Shown: positions 42,041 to 50,431 of the stretch, one piece after another | How the letters are laid out: each line of letters opens with the position of its first letter | Numbering within the stretch: position 1 is the first letter of the stretch | Assembly: GCF_014838745.1 (NCBI RefSeq) | Contig: NZ_JABUXR010000001.1 | Location: 62,001-126,000, forward strand | Reading direction: 5' to 3' | Source of the DNA: Limosilactobacillus urinaemulieris | Lineage (GTDB): Bacteria; Bacillota; Bacilli; Lactobacillales; Lactobacillaceae | Length of the DNA stretch: 64,000 bases | The notes under the pieces: generated by a model | What the model was told of the DNA's origin: nothing | The model's input: only the letters and a program-made list of their open reading frames with translations | The model's database searches: none | Translations under genes and position numbers: made by a program

Positions 42041-43402
42041 ATGAAAGTAGTTAAGTTTGGCGGTAGTTCATTAGCCGATGGGGCCAGCTATGAACACGCA
42101 ATTAAGATTATTACGAGTGATCCTGAACGTCGAATAGTGGTTACTTCAGCCCCTGGGAAGAGAACCACTGATGATATTAAAGTAACTGATCTCCTGATTA
42201 AATATGCGCACGCGATTATTAGGAATGACGAACAAGAAGCAATGGTCGTTCGGAAGAATATTCTTAGTCGCTACCAAGCAATTGCGGACTACTTTGATTT
42301 ACCTAGTGGTCAAATGCAACCGCTGGCTGATCGCCTTGCTAATTTACCTAATGGGGACTACCCGAATAATAATTACCTACTGGCCGCGTTTAAGGCTCAC
42401 GGTGAACGATTAAACGCCGAATTAATGTCATTGGTTCTTAACCGTCTTGGATACCCCTCCCGCTTCGTCACTCCTGAAGAAGTTGGCTTAAAGGTTGCTG
42501 GGACACCAAATAATGCAACTGTGATTCCGGAAACTTATGCACGGTTAGCCAACTTCTCATTCAGCAAGCACGACATTATTGTTTTCCCTGGTTTTTACGG
42601 AATCACGCTTGCCGGTCACATTGCAACCTTCTCTCGAGGTGGTTCTGATATTACCGGAGCGATTCTTGCACGGGGACTACATGCTGAAATGTATGAGAAC
42701 TTTACTGATGTTGACGCGATCTACTCTGCTAACCCAAATGTTGTTAAGGATCCGCAACCAATCACGAAAATGACCTACCGTGAAATGCGAGAGCTTTCCT
42801 ATGCGGGCTTCTCTGTCTTCCATGATGAAGCGTTAATTCCAGCAATCCAAGGAAATGTTCCAATTAACGTTAAAAATACTAATAATCCTGAAAAGCCGGG
42901 GACCCTGATTGTTCCTGATCATTCGTTCCAACCAACTGATATTATTACGGGGGTTGTTAGTGGAAAGCACTTTGCGGCTTTATACTTACATAAATATCTG
43001 CTAAACAAGGAATCTGGGTTTACCTTACGCATTCTGGAAATTCTCGCTCGTCATGACGTTTCATATGAACACATGCCATCCGGGATTGATGATATTACAA
43101 TCATTTTCGATAAAAAGGAACTTGATGATGAACTAGTTGATATTATCTGTAACGAAATTCAGGAAGAAATTAATCCTGATCGTTTGGAATGGATTGATAA
43201 TTACGCGATTACGATGGTTGTCGGCGAAGGAATGCGTAACCGGACTGGCGTTATTAATGATATTTTGAATCCCATCGCTGAAAAACATATTGCAGTACCA
43301 ATGATTAATATGGGGGCTTCCCGAATCGCAATTATGATTGGGACATATAACCAAGATGCTGATGCTGCAGTTCGCGCAATTTACCACCGCTTTTTTTGTT
43401 AA
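42041..43402 (+). CDS. Aspartokinase (monofunctional)
   Basis: 453 residues from ATG 42041 with AAGGAG eight bases upstream; the open frame before it overlaps the promoter. Kinase part: KVVKFGGSSLADG (ATP/aspartate), FSRGGSDITGAILARGL and FTDVDAIYSANP; C-terminal ACT-domain pair (TLRILEILARHDVSYEHMPSG and VVGEGMRNRTGVINDILNPIAEKHIAV). First step to lysine, threonine and methionine; the ACT domains imply allosteric control by an end product. Tandem with dapF, 14 bases apart. Confidence 0.92.
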   Translation: MKVVKFGGSSLADGASYEHAIKIITSDPERRIVVTSAPGKRTTDDIKVTDLLIKYAHAIIRNDEQEAMVVRKNILSRYQAIADYFDLPSGQMQPLADRLANLPNGDYPNNNYLLAAFKAHGERLNAELMSLVLNRLGYPSRFVTPEEVGLKVAGTPNNATVIPETYARLANFSFSKHDIIVFPGFYGITLAGHIATFSRGGSDITGAILARGLHAEMYENFTDVDAIYSANPNVVKDPQPITKMTYREMRELSYAGFSVFHDEALIPAIQGNVPINVKNTNNPEKPGTLIVPDHSFQPTDIITGVVSGKHFAALYLHKYLLNKESGFTLRILEILARHDVSYEHMPSGIDDITIIFDKKELDDELVDIICNEIQEEINPDRLEWIDNYAITMVVGEGMRNRTGVINDILNPIAEKHIAVPMINMGASRIAIMIGTYNQDADAAVRAIYHRFFC

Positions 43403-43416
43403 CTAGGAGGAAAGTT

Positions 43417-44406
43417 ATGACTGAATTATTAAAAGTTCATGGTTCTCAAAATCGTTTCTTTATTCTGGACCAAACAAAACTCCACCAGGAATTAACCGAT
43501 AATGAATTAGTCACCCTTGCTCGACAAATTACCAGTAAAAAGAATGGCCTCCTGGATGGTGCTGACGGTGTGTTAGTAGTCAACCGCCCTGTCCGTGAGG
43601 GTGCTACGGCACAAATGCGGGTAATTAACGCTGACGGTAGTGAAGCATCGATGTGCGGTAATGGATTGCGAACCGTTGCCCGGTATGTCGCCGAACGTGA
43701 CGGCCTAGATGATTTTAAGGTTGATACGATGGATGCCAGTCTAAGAGTCAGAAAGCAACCCGCATTAGCTCCTGGCGTACCAGCATTTGCCGTTGAGATT
43801 TCACCTGTTCGCTTTAATAAGGAAGCTTTACCCTACGATCACTTAGGTCACGAACGCTTGCTAAATACTCGTGTTCCGGAACTTCTTCCTGGGTTCCGTT
43901 TTTCGGGAATTGCCGTCCCTAACCCACACTTAATCTCATTTGTCGATGAAAATGGCTTCAAGGAATTGGGGCCATTAGGCGAGTGGCTTAATGGTGAAAA
44001 TCCCTACTTCTCAGACGGGGTGAACGTTAACTTTGGTCATATTCTTGGGTCAAACAAGATTTTTGTAAAAACTTATGAACGTGGTGTGGGCTTTACGAAT
44101 GCTTGTGGTACGGGGATGTCTGCTACTTCGCTAGCCTTTGCCCTGATTCATCCTGAATTAGCTAGTTTTGATGAACCAATTACCGTTTTTAATCCAGGAG
44201 GAATGGTCCGGACAATTCTTCACCATGAAAACCATTGTTACTGGATTGAACTAATCGGGAATGCCACTTTTACTCACCGAATTGAAGTCCCTGAAGACTC
44301 ATTGCACAATGCAACAGTTACGGATCAAAATTCTCAAGTAGTTCCTACTGGCGAACAAGAAGGCTATCTTAAATTCATTAACGACTTGGATAAACCAGAA
44401 TTTTAA
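43417..44406 (+). CDS. dapF: Diaminopimelate epimerase
   Basis: 329 residues from ATG 43417 with AGGAGGAA upstream. Two-fold symmetric DapF fold with both catalytic cysteines: ASMCGNGLRTVARY and TNACGTGMSATS. Converts LL-DAP to meso-DAP for both lysine and peptidoglycan. Slightly longer than the usual 275-residue enzyme, because of an insertion between about 100 and 160 as in other lactobacilli (from memory). Confidence 0.92.
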   Translation: MTELLKVHGSQNRFFILDQTKLHQELTDNELVTLARQITSKKNGLLDGADGVLVVNRPVREGATAQMRVINADGSEASMCGNGLRTVARYVAERDGLDDFKVDTMDASLRVRKQPALAPGVPAFAVEISPVRFNKEALPYDHLGHERLLNTRVPELLPGFRFSGIAVPNPHLISFVDENGFKELGPLGEWLNGENPYFSDGVNVNFGHILGSNKIFVKTYERGVGFTNACGTGMSATSLAFALIHPELASFDEPITVFNPGGMVRTILHHENHCYWIELIGNATFTHRIEVPEDSLHNATVTDQNSQVVPTGEQEGYLKFINDLDKPEF

Positions 44407-44425
44407 ATAATTATCCATTTAGGGC

Positions 44426-44454
44426 TTGCGATACTATCAGATAGGCACTATAAT
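44426..44454 (+). promoter_or_regulatory. Strong orphan promoter
   Basis: TTGCGA (44426-44431), 17-nt spacer, perfect TATAAT (44449-44454), starting 20 bases after the dapF stop. No ORF follows before the terminator at 44540. Confidence 0.75.
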
Positions 44455-44460
44455 GTAGAT

Positions 44461-44540
44461 GTTATAAAAAGTTCTGGGATCCAGTAATTTTACAGTTCTA
44501 GAAAAAAGAGACGTGATGTTTGGTCACGTCTCTTTTTTTA
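44461..44540 (+). ncRNA. Candidate small RNA of about 80 nt
   Basis: The interval from the expected start (about 44461) to the T tract contains a consensus promoter at its head and a strong terminator at its end, with no start codon and Shine-Dalgarno pair. It carries a short stem (TTCTGGGATCCAG) and an A-rich stretch before the terminator hairpin. No known RNA family recognised. It could also be an attenuated leader of the integrase gene. Confidence 0.45.
44504..44540 (+). terminator. Intrinsic terminator after dapF / candidate sRNA
   Basis: AAGAGACGTGA (44506-44516) pairs with TCACGTCTCTT (44524-44534), followed by T residues to 44539. Confidence 0.9.
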
Positions 44541-44604
44541 TTTTACAAATTGTTTACATCCTATTCACAATAGGAAGTAATCTTAAAATGAAAGGAACTT
44601 AACT

Positions 44605-45720
44605 ATGTGGATAGAAAAGCGTTCAGCCAAAAGTTTTAAATTTGTCGAACAATATAAGGATCCCCTTACAAACAAATTTCACCGAGTTAGTGTCACATTC
44701 TCACGTAATACCACTCATACCCGAAAAGAAGCCAATCGTGTTTTGACAAAGAAAATTCATTCTCGGTTACGCCACTATGGTATTGTAAGCATTAAATCAA
44801 ACATAACATTAGGCGAGCTTACCATTGAATGGCTACAGCAATTAAAAAGAAAAGTTAAATTTAACACATTCCAGAATAATAAAAGTCGAACTAAGGGGAT
44901 TATTTCATTCTTAGGAAACGATGCCCTAATTCAGAAGATTTCACCATCGCTTCTTTCAAATTACATTGACTTTCTCATTCAAGTTAAGAATTATCATAAT
45001 TCAACTATTAGGAAGTTTAAGGGAACGCTGAATTCACTATTCAAATACGCTATTAAACGCCAATATCTAGCACAAAATCCCTTGAATTACGTTGATATCG
45101 ACTATCAAAGTCCTGAATATAAAGAACGACCGGAAGAAAAATTTTTAGACGATTATGAGTTAGAAGAAGTTCTTAACTATATGTATAAACGCTCCCCGCA
45201 TTATGGACATTTTTGTGAATTCCTATATTTAACCGGTCTTCGCTATGGAGAAGCTGCTGCACTAATCCCTGCAAATATTCAAAAGGATAGTTCAGGAAAA
45301 CCATTTGCAATAATCAGCGGGACAATTGTCAATGGGAAAAGGCAATCTTCCCCTAAAACAGCTAACAGTTGGCGAAATGTTTCTCTTACCGAAAGAGCAT
45401 TGAGAATCTGTGAAGAAGAAAGTAACTATCGTTCAAAAAAAGTTGACTTTATTTTTTCATCAGAACAGGGAAATTACCTTGGAAATACTGTACTAAATCT
45501 TTGGTTAAGACAAGCAAAAAAAGATTTAAATATCCATAAGCAGCTTACACTTCATACCTTTCGTCATACCCATATTTCTAAACTGGCAGAATTAGGCGTT
45601 CCACTATACCTTATTCAAGCCCGCGTTGGTCATAAAAATGCTGAAACTACTAATAATATCTACCTTCATGTGACACGAAAGGCTGAACACTTGTTAGACC
45701 AGAAATTAAAGTATCTTTAA
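44605..45720 (+). CDS. Tyrosine recombinase / site-specific integrase (orphan)
   Basis: 371 residues. N-terminal arm-binding region (about 1-60), SAM-like core-binding domain (65-165) and catalytic domain with Arg in LTGLRYGEAAAL, Lys in SSPKTANSWR, His-x-x-Arg in LHTFRHTHISKL, His in VGHKNAETT and nucleophile Tyr in NNIYLHVTR. All catalytic residues are present, so it should be active. AAAGGA precedes ATG at 44605, and a 6-bp inverted repeat CCTATT-CAC-AATAGG lies at 44560-44574. No excisionase, repressor or phage genes nearby and no tRNA att site seen; it marks the border between core genes and the accessory surface/EPS region. Confidence 0.9.
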   Translation: MWIEKRSAKSFKFVEQYKDPLTNKFHRVSVTFSRNTTHTRKEANRVLTKKIHSRLRHYGIVSIKSNITLGELTIEWLQQLKRKVKFNTFQNNKSRTKGIISFLGNDALIQKISPSLLSNYIDFLIQVKNYHNSTIRKFKGTLNSLFKYAIKRQYLAQNPLNYVDIDYQSPEYKERPEEKFLDDYELEEVLNYMYKRSPHYGHFCEFLYLTGLRYGEAAALIPANIQKDSSGKPFAIISGTIVNGKRQSSPKTANSWRNVSLTERALRICEEESNYRSKKVDFIFSSEQGNYLGNTVLNLWLRQAKKDLNIHKQLTLHTFRHTHISKLAELGVPLYLIQARVGHKNAETTNNIYLHVTRKAEHLLDQKLKYL

Positions 45721-45744
45721 CTCCCCTTTTATCCCCCTATCATT

Positions 45745-45779
45745 ATCCTAATCTTAATTACCCCTAGAACTATTAGGAT
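45745..45779. repeat. Inverted repeat upstream of the first Ala-rich LPQTG gene
   Basis: Perfect 8-bp arms ATCCTAAT (45745-45752) and ATTAGGAT (45772-45779) separated by 19 nt, between the integrase and the surface-protein gene. Without a T tract it is not a terminator; a binding site is possible. Confidence 0.45.
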
Positions 45780-45819
45780 TCTACCCTCTCTTTGTTTATT
45801 CAAAGGGAGGATTATTATT

Positions 45820-47922
45820 ATGGAAAACCGTAATAATGCTTTACATTACAAGATGTACAAGTCTGGTAAGAGCATCGTTTATGCTGGACTTGCTACTACT
45901 GCCGCTTTGGCAGGTTTAGTATTAGCTAACACTAATGCTACTGCTGTTCACGCTGATGCTACACCAGCTACTGAACAAACTGCTACTCCAGCAGCTTCTA
46001 CTGCAACTTCAGCACAAATTTCAGCTGCTCAAAAGGCCGTTTCAGATGCTAGCGACCAAGTAACTTCTGCTTCTGCAGCTGTTAACTCTGCTGAACAACT
46101 CAATTCAGGTGTTACTGCTGTTAACTCAGCTAACCAAGTATACAAAGATGCATTGGCTAACCAATCTAATGCAACCAGTGATTGGGTTGACGCTGTAAAC
46201 AGTTTCCAAAATGCTAATAGTGCTGCTCAAGAAAACATTGATTTTGCAGCTCAACACGCTGGCTTTGATGCTAGTTCTAAGAATGCTGCTTCACAAGCAA
46301 CCGCATTTTACAATGGTGTAGTTTCTGACAACACTGCTGTTGCATCACAATCACAATCTGACTATGATGCTGCATCTGCTTCAGCTAAGAGTCTTCAAAC
46401 TCAATACAACGTTTCATCAGCTAATGCACAAGATCTTAGTGATAAGGTTGGTGCTATCCAAGCACAAATGGATGCTGCAGCAGTTGCTGGTGACAAAGAT
46501 TCACTTGCTGTTTTAGGTGGTACTAAGCAACAACTGCTTAACCAATTAGCTACTGCTAATGCTTTAACTACTTCTAAGCTTCAAGACGAATTGAAGAAGC
46601 AACAAGATATCATGGCTTACCACAAGCAACACATCGCTGACGCTAACGGTGCAATTGCTAATGCTAAGAAGGCCATCGCTAATATTGCTGCTGCTAAGTC
46701 AGCTGCTTCTGAATTAAATGCTGCTGTTGCAAAGAAGGACGCTGCTAACAAGGCTGTTGTTGCTGCTGAAAATGCTTATGTTAAGGTAATGAACAACTAC
46801 AACCTTCCTAATAGTCAACAACTTCAAAAGTTAGAAGATAATGTTGCTAGCGACGCTACTTTGGTAGCTGCTGATAACAACACTATTAGTGCTGCTCCAG
46901 AATACGCTGCTTATAGTGCAGCTACTTCAGACGTTAACAGCCTTTCAGCTAAGGTTTCTAACCAAACTGCTGCTGTTTCAGATGCTCAAGCCGCTGTAAC
47001 TTTAGACACTGCTGCTGTTTCAGATGCTCAAGCCGCTGTAACTTTAGACACTGCTGCTGTTTCAGATTCTAATACTGCATATAACAGTGCAGTTGCTGCT
47101 CAAAAGGCTCTTCCTTCTGATGCTACTGAAGAACAACAAATTGCTGCTCAAAAGGCTGTTAACAATGCATATGAAGCACAACAAAAGGCCTTACAACAAT
47201 TACAAGTTGATTCAGCAAAGCTTGGTACCGCTAAGAAGACTCTTCGTGATTACAACAAGCTATTAGATGCTGCTAAGAAGGCTCAATCTGCTGCTAATGC
47301 TAAGTTTACTGATGCCAATGGTAACCAAAACAGCATTGCTAATGTCCTTGCTGCTAAGGCACAACACCAAGCTGCTCTTGATGCTGCACAAGCTAAGTTA
47401 GATGCTGCTAAGAAGAACCTTGCTTCAGCTAGTGATGCACAAGCTGCTCTTGATGATGCAAATGCTCAATTAACAGTTGCTCAACAAGCATTGAAGGATG
47501 CGCAGACTAATTACCAAAACGCTTTAGATGCTTTGAAGGCACTTCAAGGTAACACTAACCCTGATCAACCAGACCAACCAGTTACTCCTGATACACCATC
47601 AGACAAGCCTGGTCAAAACACAGGTGATAACACCAATAACACTAACAAGGATGATGTAGCTCCTAACTTTACTGGTGAAAAGAACGGTAACTACTACGTA
47701 AATGGTAAGCAAGTAACTAAGGCTGCTTATGATGCCCATGTTGCTAACCAATCACTTGCTACTGTTAAGGCACCAACTAAGAGTGCTAGTGCTGCTGCTA
47801 CTGCTAACGATTCCAAGGCATTGCCACAAACTGGTAACGAAAATGCTTCAGCTGTTGTTGCACTAGGCGCTGTTTCTGCAATGTTTGGTCTTGGCCTTGC
47901 TGCTAAGAAGCGTGAATTCTAA
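45820..47922 (+). CDS. Ala-rich coiled-coil LPQTG surface protein (paralogue 1)
   Basis: 700 residues. Residues 1-46 form a KxYKxGKx signal peptide (KMYKSGKSI, with Ile at the usual Trp position), cleaved probably after VHADA. Residues 50-580 are an Ala/Gln/Asn/Asp/Ser-rich helical coiled coil, including a 14-residue tandem repeat. A Pro/Asp/Thr spacer (about 585-620), a conserved block (FTGEKNGNYYVNGKQVTKAAYDAHVANQ) and the sortase signal ALPQTG, TM and KKREF follow. AAAGGGAGG precedes the ATG. Signal and C-terminal parts are nearly identical to paralogues 2 and 3 in this window. Long alpha-helical rod on the wall; adhesion or aggregation is inferred. Confidence 0.88.
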   Translation: MENRNNALHYKMYKSGKSIVYAGLATTAALAGLVLANTNATAVHADATPATEQTATPAASTATSAQISAAQKAVSDASDQVTSASAAVNSAEQLNSGVTAVNSANQVYKDALANQSNATSDWVDAVNSFQNANSAAQENIDFAAQHAGFDASSKNAASQATAFYNGVVSDNTAVASQSQSDYDAASASAKSLQTQYNVSSANAQDLSDKVGAIQAQMDAAAVAGDKDSLAVLGGTKQQLLNQLATANALTTSKLQDELKKQQDIMAYHKQHIADANGAIANAKKAIANIAAAKSAASELNAAVAKKDAANKAVVAAENAYVKVMNNYNLPNSQQLQKLEDNVASDATLVAADNNTISAAPEYAAYSAATSDVNSLSAKVSNQTAAVSDAQAAVTLDTAAVSDAQAAVTLDTAAVSDSNTAYNSAVAAQKALPSDATEEQQIAAQKAVNNAYEAQQKALQQLQVDSAKLGTAKKTLRDYNKLLDAAKKAQSAANAKFTDANGNQNSIANVLAAKAQHQAALDAAQAKLDAAKKNLASASDAQAALDDANAQLTVAQQALKDAQTNYQNALDALKALQGNTNPDQPDQPVTPDTPSDKPGQNTGDNTNNTNKDDVAPNFTGEKNGNYYVNGKQVTKAAYDAHVANQSLATVKAPTKSASAAATANDSKALPQTGNENASAVVALGAVSAMFGLGLAAKKREF
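46966..47067 (+). repeat. 42-bp tandem repeat (2.4 copies) in surface protein 1
   Basis: Two identical 42-base units (46966-47007, 47008-47049) coding for 14 residues (AVSDAQAAVTLDTA, two heptads), plus an 18-base partial third copy. Exact in-frame duplication, likely length-variable between strains. Confidence 0.9.
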
Positions 47923-47970
47923 TTACCTCCCGAGATAACTAGAATTATATTTGTTCGTACTAATAAGGAA

Positions 47971-48002
47971 AGGTCTCAAGCAATAACTTGAGACCTTTTT
48001 TT
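47971..48002 (+). terminator. Intrinsic terminator of surface gene 1
   Basis: GGTCTCAAG (47972-47980) pairs with CTTGAGACC (47987-47995), followed by seven T. The preceding 3' flank (TTCGTACTAATAAG) is shared with the other two paralogues. Confidence 0.9.
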
Positions 48003-48037
48003 CGGGATACATATTTAAGATTGATGGTGATGAAATA

Positions 48038-49066
48038 ATGGTTGTTTACGTAATGACCCATAAAGAGTTAGCAATTAATTTCCCACAAGATTATCAGCCA
48101 ATTATGTTGGGATCAACTAATAAAGTTGTTCCCAAGCAGTACTTACGCGATGATTTCGACCAAAACATTTCTTTAAAAAATGATAGTTATTGTGAACTCA
48201 CAGGCCTTTACGAGATGTGGAAAAATTCTGATGAAAAATATATAGGACTGGTTCATTATCGTAGATTTTTCCTTGATCGGGATTATCATTCCCGCTTTTT
48301 CTTATACTGTCATTTATTTATAAACAGTAATTTGAAATTAGAGCCGATTCCAGAAAAACAACTAAAGAAGTATATGCAAGATTATGATTGGATTGTTTCA
48401 ACACCTGAAATCGAATTTGGAAAAAGCTTATGGAAACATTGGGGTAAATATCACCATATGAAAGATATAGAAGTCACTGAAAAAGTAATAGCACAACTAT
48501 ATCCAGAATATCTGGATTCTTTTAACCACATTCTTAAACATAATAATAAAATGTCTCCATTCAATATGTTTTACACAAGTAAGGATCAATTAGATGAATA
48601 TGCCAGGTGGTTATTTTCTATTTTGGAAGCAGTGGAAGAAAAAGTTGATATTTCCAACTATGATACGTACCATCGACGGCTTTTTGGTTTCTTAGGTGAG
48701 GAATTATTTAATGTTTGGCTTTATCACCATAGTAAATTAAACATTAAATATCTGACCGTGTACAATACACATCTCTCAAACAGAAAAGAGATCCTCAAAC
48801 GTTTCCAAGATCGGGGGGGCGTATTAAGTAGATGGAAAATTTGTCATTTCTTCTTGCAAAAGTTCTATATAGACTTCCATTCTTTGATGAGGAAAGCAGA
48901 AAATTTAATAATTATCGTCATAACAAAATTAATAAAGAGCTGTTGCCAATATTTGAAGAAGCATATCAACAGACTAAAATTCAATCTTCTAAGAGAACTG
49001 ATAGTAAAAAATCAGAAATTATTTGGTTCTTTTGGTGGCAAGGAAGGGAATCGATGCCTGAATTAG
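48038..49066 (+). CDS. DUF4422 glycosyltransferase, reading on through a G7 tract
   Basis: 342 residues as written. Residues 1-258 are a DUF4422 domain (VYVMTHKELAINFP, ENxxYCELTGLYEMWKN type motif, YIGLVHYRRFF, MFYTSKDQLDEYARWLFSIL), a family linked to capsule/EPS synthesis. Beyond a run of seven G (48813-48819) the sequence turns into unrelated residues that overlap the next gene by 235 bases. With six G the protein would end at about residue 262 (...RGAY, TAA at 48827), before the next ATG; that is likely the ancestral form. First gene of the EPS cluster. Confidence 0.75.
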   Translation: MVVYVMTHKELAINFPQDYQPIMLGSTNKVVPKQYLRDDFDQNISLKNDSYCELTGLYEMWKNSDEKYIGLVHYRRFFLDRDYHSRFFLYCHLFINSNLKLEPIPEKQLKKYMQDYDWIVSTPEIEFGKSLWKHWGKYHHMKDIEVTEKVIAQLYPEYLDSFNHILKHNNKMSPFNMFYTSKDQLDEYARWLFSILEAVEEKVDISNYDTYHRRLFGFLGEELFNVWLYHHSKLNIKYLTVYNTHLSNRKEILKRFQDRGGVLSRWKICHFFLQKFYIDFHSLMRKAENLIIIVITKLIKSCCQYLKKHINRLKFNLLRELIVKNQKLFGSFGGKEGNRCLN

Positions 49067-49728
49067 TTTCAAAGTGTTACCAATCAATTTTAAGTAATTC
49101 AGGAAGATATCGAGTTCAGTTAATTACTAAAAGTAATATCAATAATTACATTAAAATTTCAGATCAAATAAAAAGGAAGCTAAGTGAAGGAGCAATTTCA
49201 TTAACCCATTTCTCTGATATTGTCCGATTTAAGCTTCTTGAAGAATATGGTGGCCTTTGGCTTGACGCAACAGTTTATGTTACTAAATCACTTGAGACCA
49301 CTGATATAAGTAACTTATTCACTTGTAGTGGCTACCCAAAGAATAAAAACTTTAACATCGCTAAAGGAAGATGGACTGGATTTTGTATTGGCGGTCCTAG
49401 CCGAAACCTATTGTTTGTTTTTATGAATAAATTCTTTGAAGCGTATTGGAATAAGTATAGTTACCAGTTAGATTTCTTTCTAATTGATTATGCTCTTAAT
49501 TATGCATGGGAAAAAGACCTAAGTGACTTTCAGACTATAACCAGAAAGTATCAAAATTTTGATCCCCAAATGTTTAACCTTCTTCCGATTTTAAATAAAC
49601 AATTTAATGATGAAATAGCAAGCCAATTAGTAAAAGACAGTTTTATTTTTAAACTTTCTAATCGCAAAAAGATAACCAAAAATAATAAAAACTTTTTTAC
49701 AAATCTTTCTAAATTACAAAATAAGTGA
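48832..49728 (+). CDS. Capsular polysaccharide glycosyltransferase, GT32-like
   Basis: 298 residues. EIIWFFWWQGRESMPELVSKCYQSI begins a GT32/Gly_transf_sug domain, and LTHFSDIVRFKLLEEYGGLWLDATVYV carries the DxD-type metal site (LDATVYV variant). Resembles capsular polysaccharide synthesis proteins of lactobacilli and streptococci that transfer galactose or other hexoses. It begins inside the frame of the extended DUF4422 ORF but is the normal start of this gene. Ten bases before the chain-length regulator. Confidence 0.8.
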   Translation: MENLSFLLAKVLYRLPFFDEESRKFNNYRHNKINKELLPIFEEAYQQTKIQSSKRTDSKKSEIIWFFWWQGRESMPELVSKCYQSILSNSGRYRVQLITKSNINNYIKISDQIKRKLSEGAISLTHFSDIVRFKLLEEYGGLWLDATVYVTKSLETTDISNLFTCSGYPKNKNFNIAKGRWTGFCIGGPSRNLLFVFMNKFFEAYWNKYSYQLDFFLIDYALNYAWEKDLSDFQTITRKYQNFDPQMFNLLPILNKQFNDEIASQLVKDSFIFKLSNRKKITKNNKNFFTNLSKLQNK

Positions 49729-49738
49729 GGAAATTACT

Positions 49739-50416
49739 GTGGATACAAGACGTCAATATGATCATCGTAAGAATACCGGTATGAGTTTTCAACAGTTTAT
49801 TGATATATGTTTCAAGAAATTCTGGATTTTTATTCTTTGGGCAGCGTTAATTGGAGGATTGGGATTTACACTTGCAAAGTATGCTGTGACTCCTCAATAC
49901 TTAGCAACCACTGAGATATTAGTTAATCAACAAAGTAATAAAAGTTCATCACAAACTTTTGATAATCAACAAGCTGATATACAAATGATCAATACCTACA
50001 AAGATTTAATAACTAGTCAAAGTCTCTTAAGAAAAGTTAAGAGTCAACTTGCTAATCCAGATTTAATGGCAACCAAATATAAATCTAATGAAACTTTCAA
50101 TGTTTCAATTAAAAAACTAAAAAAATCGGTTGATGTCACAAATACACAAAATTCTCAAATGTTTACGATTAATGTTAAGGCACCCCATGCAAAAGAATCC
50201 GCAATTATGGCGGATGTGATTACTAATGTTTTTAAAAATGAAATAAAAAAATATATGCGTGTTAATAACATTACTGTAGTTTCACACGCCTATGTTCCTC
50301 TTCAACCATCATTCCCCAATATTAAGTTATTTACCATAGTTGGTGCCATTGTAGGTTTTATTTTGAGTTTTGTAGTTGTTTTAATTCGCGAGTTAGTTAA
50401 ATCTGGTGAAGATTGA
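49739..50416 (+). CDS. Polysaccharide chain-length regulator (Wzz/CpsC/YveK family)
   Basis: 225 residues with TM segments at about 29-48 and 198-217 flanking an extracytoplasmic domain. Start GTG 49739 with GTGAGGAAA upstream. Family members partner with a tyrosine kinase (CpsD) to set EPS length; neither cpsD nor a cpsB phosphatase is seen in this cluster, so control may be by distant genes or absent. Pro in the second TM region (PLQPSFPNIKLF) matches the family. Confidence 0.85.
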   Translation: MDTRRQYDHRKNTGMSFQQFIDICFKKFWIFILWAALIGGLGFTLAKYAVTPQYLATTEILVNQQSNKSSSQTFDNQQADIQMINTYKDLITSQSLLRKVKSQLANPDLMATKYKSNETFNVSIKKLKKSVDVTNTQNSQMFTINVKAPHAKESAIMADVITNVFKNEIKKYMRVNNITVVSHAYVPLQPSFPNIKLFTIVGAIVGFILSFVVVLIRELVKSGED

Positions 50417-50431
50417 GGTAGAAACAAAAAA

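Noticed and set aside
44541-45819. Search for an att site pair or tRNA target of the integrase
   Set aside because: No tRNA gene and no convincing direct repeat flanking the integrase was found; only inverted repeats at 44560-44574 and 45745-45779.
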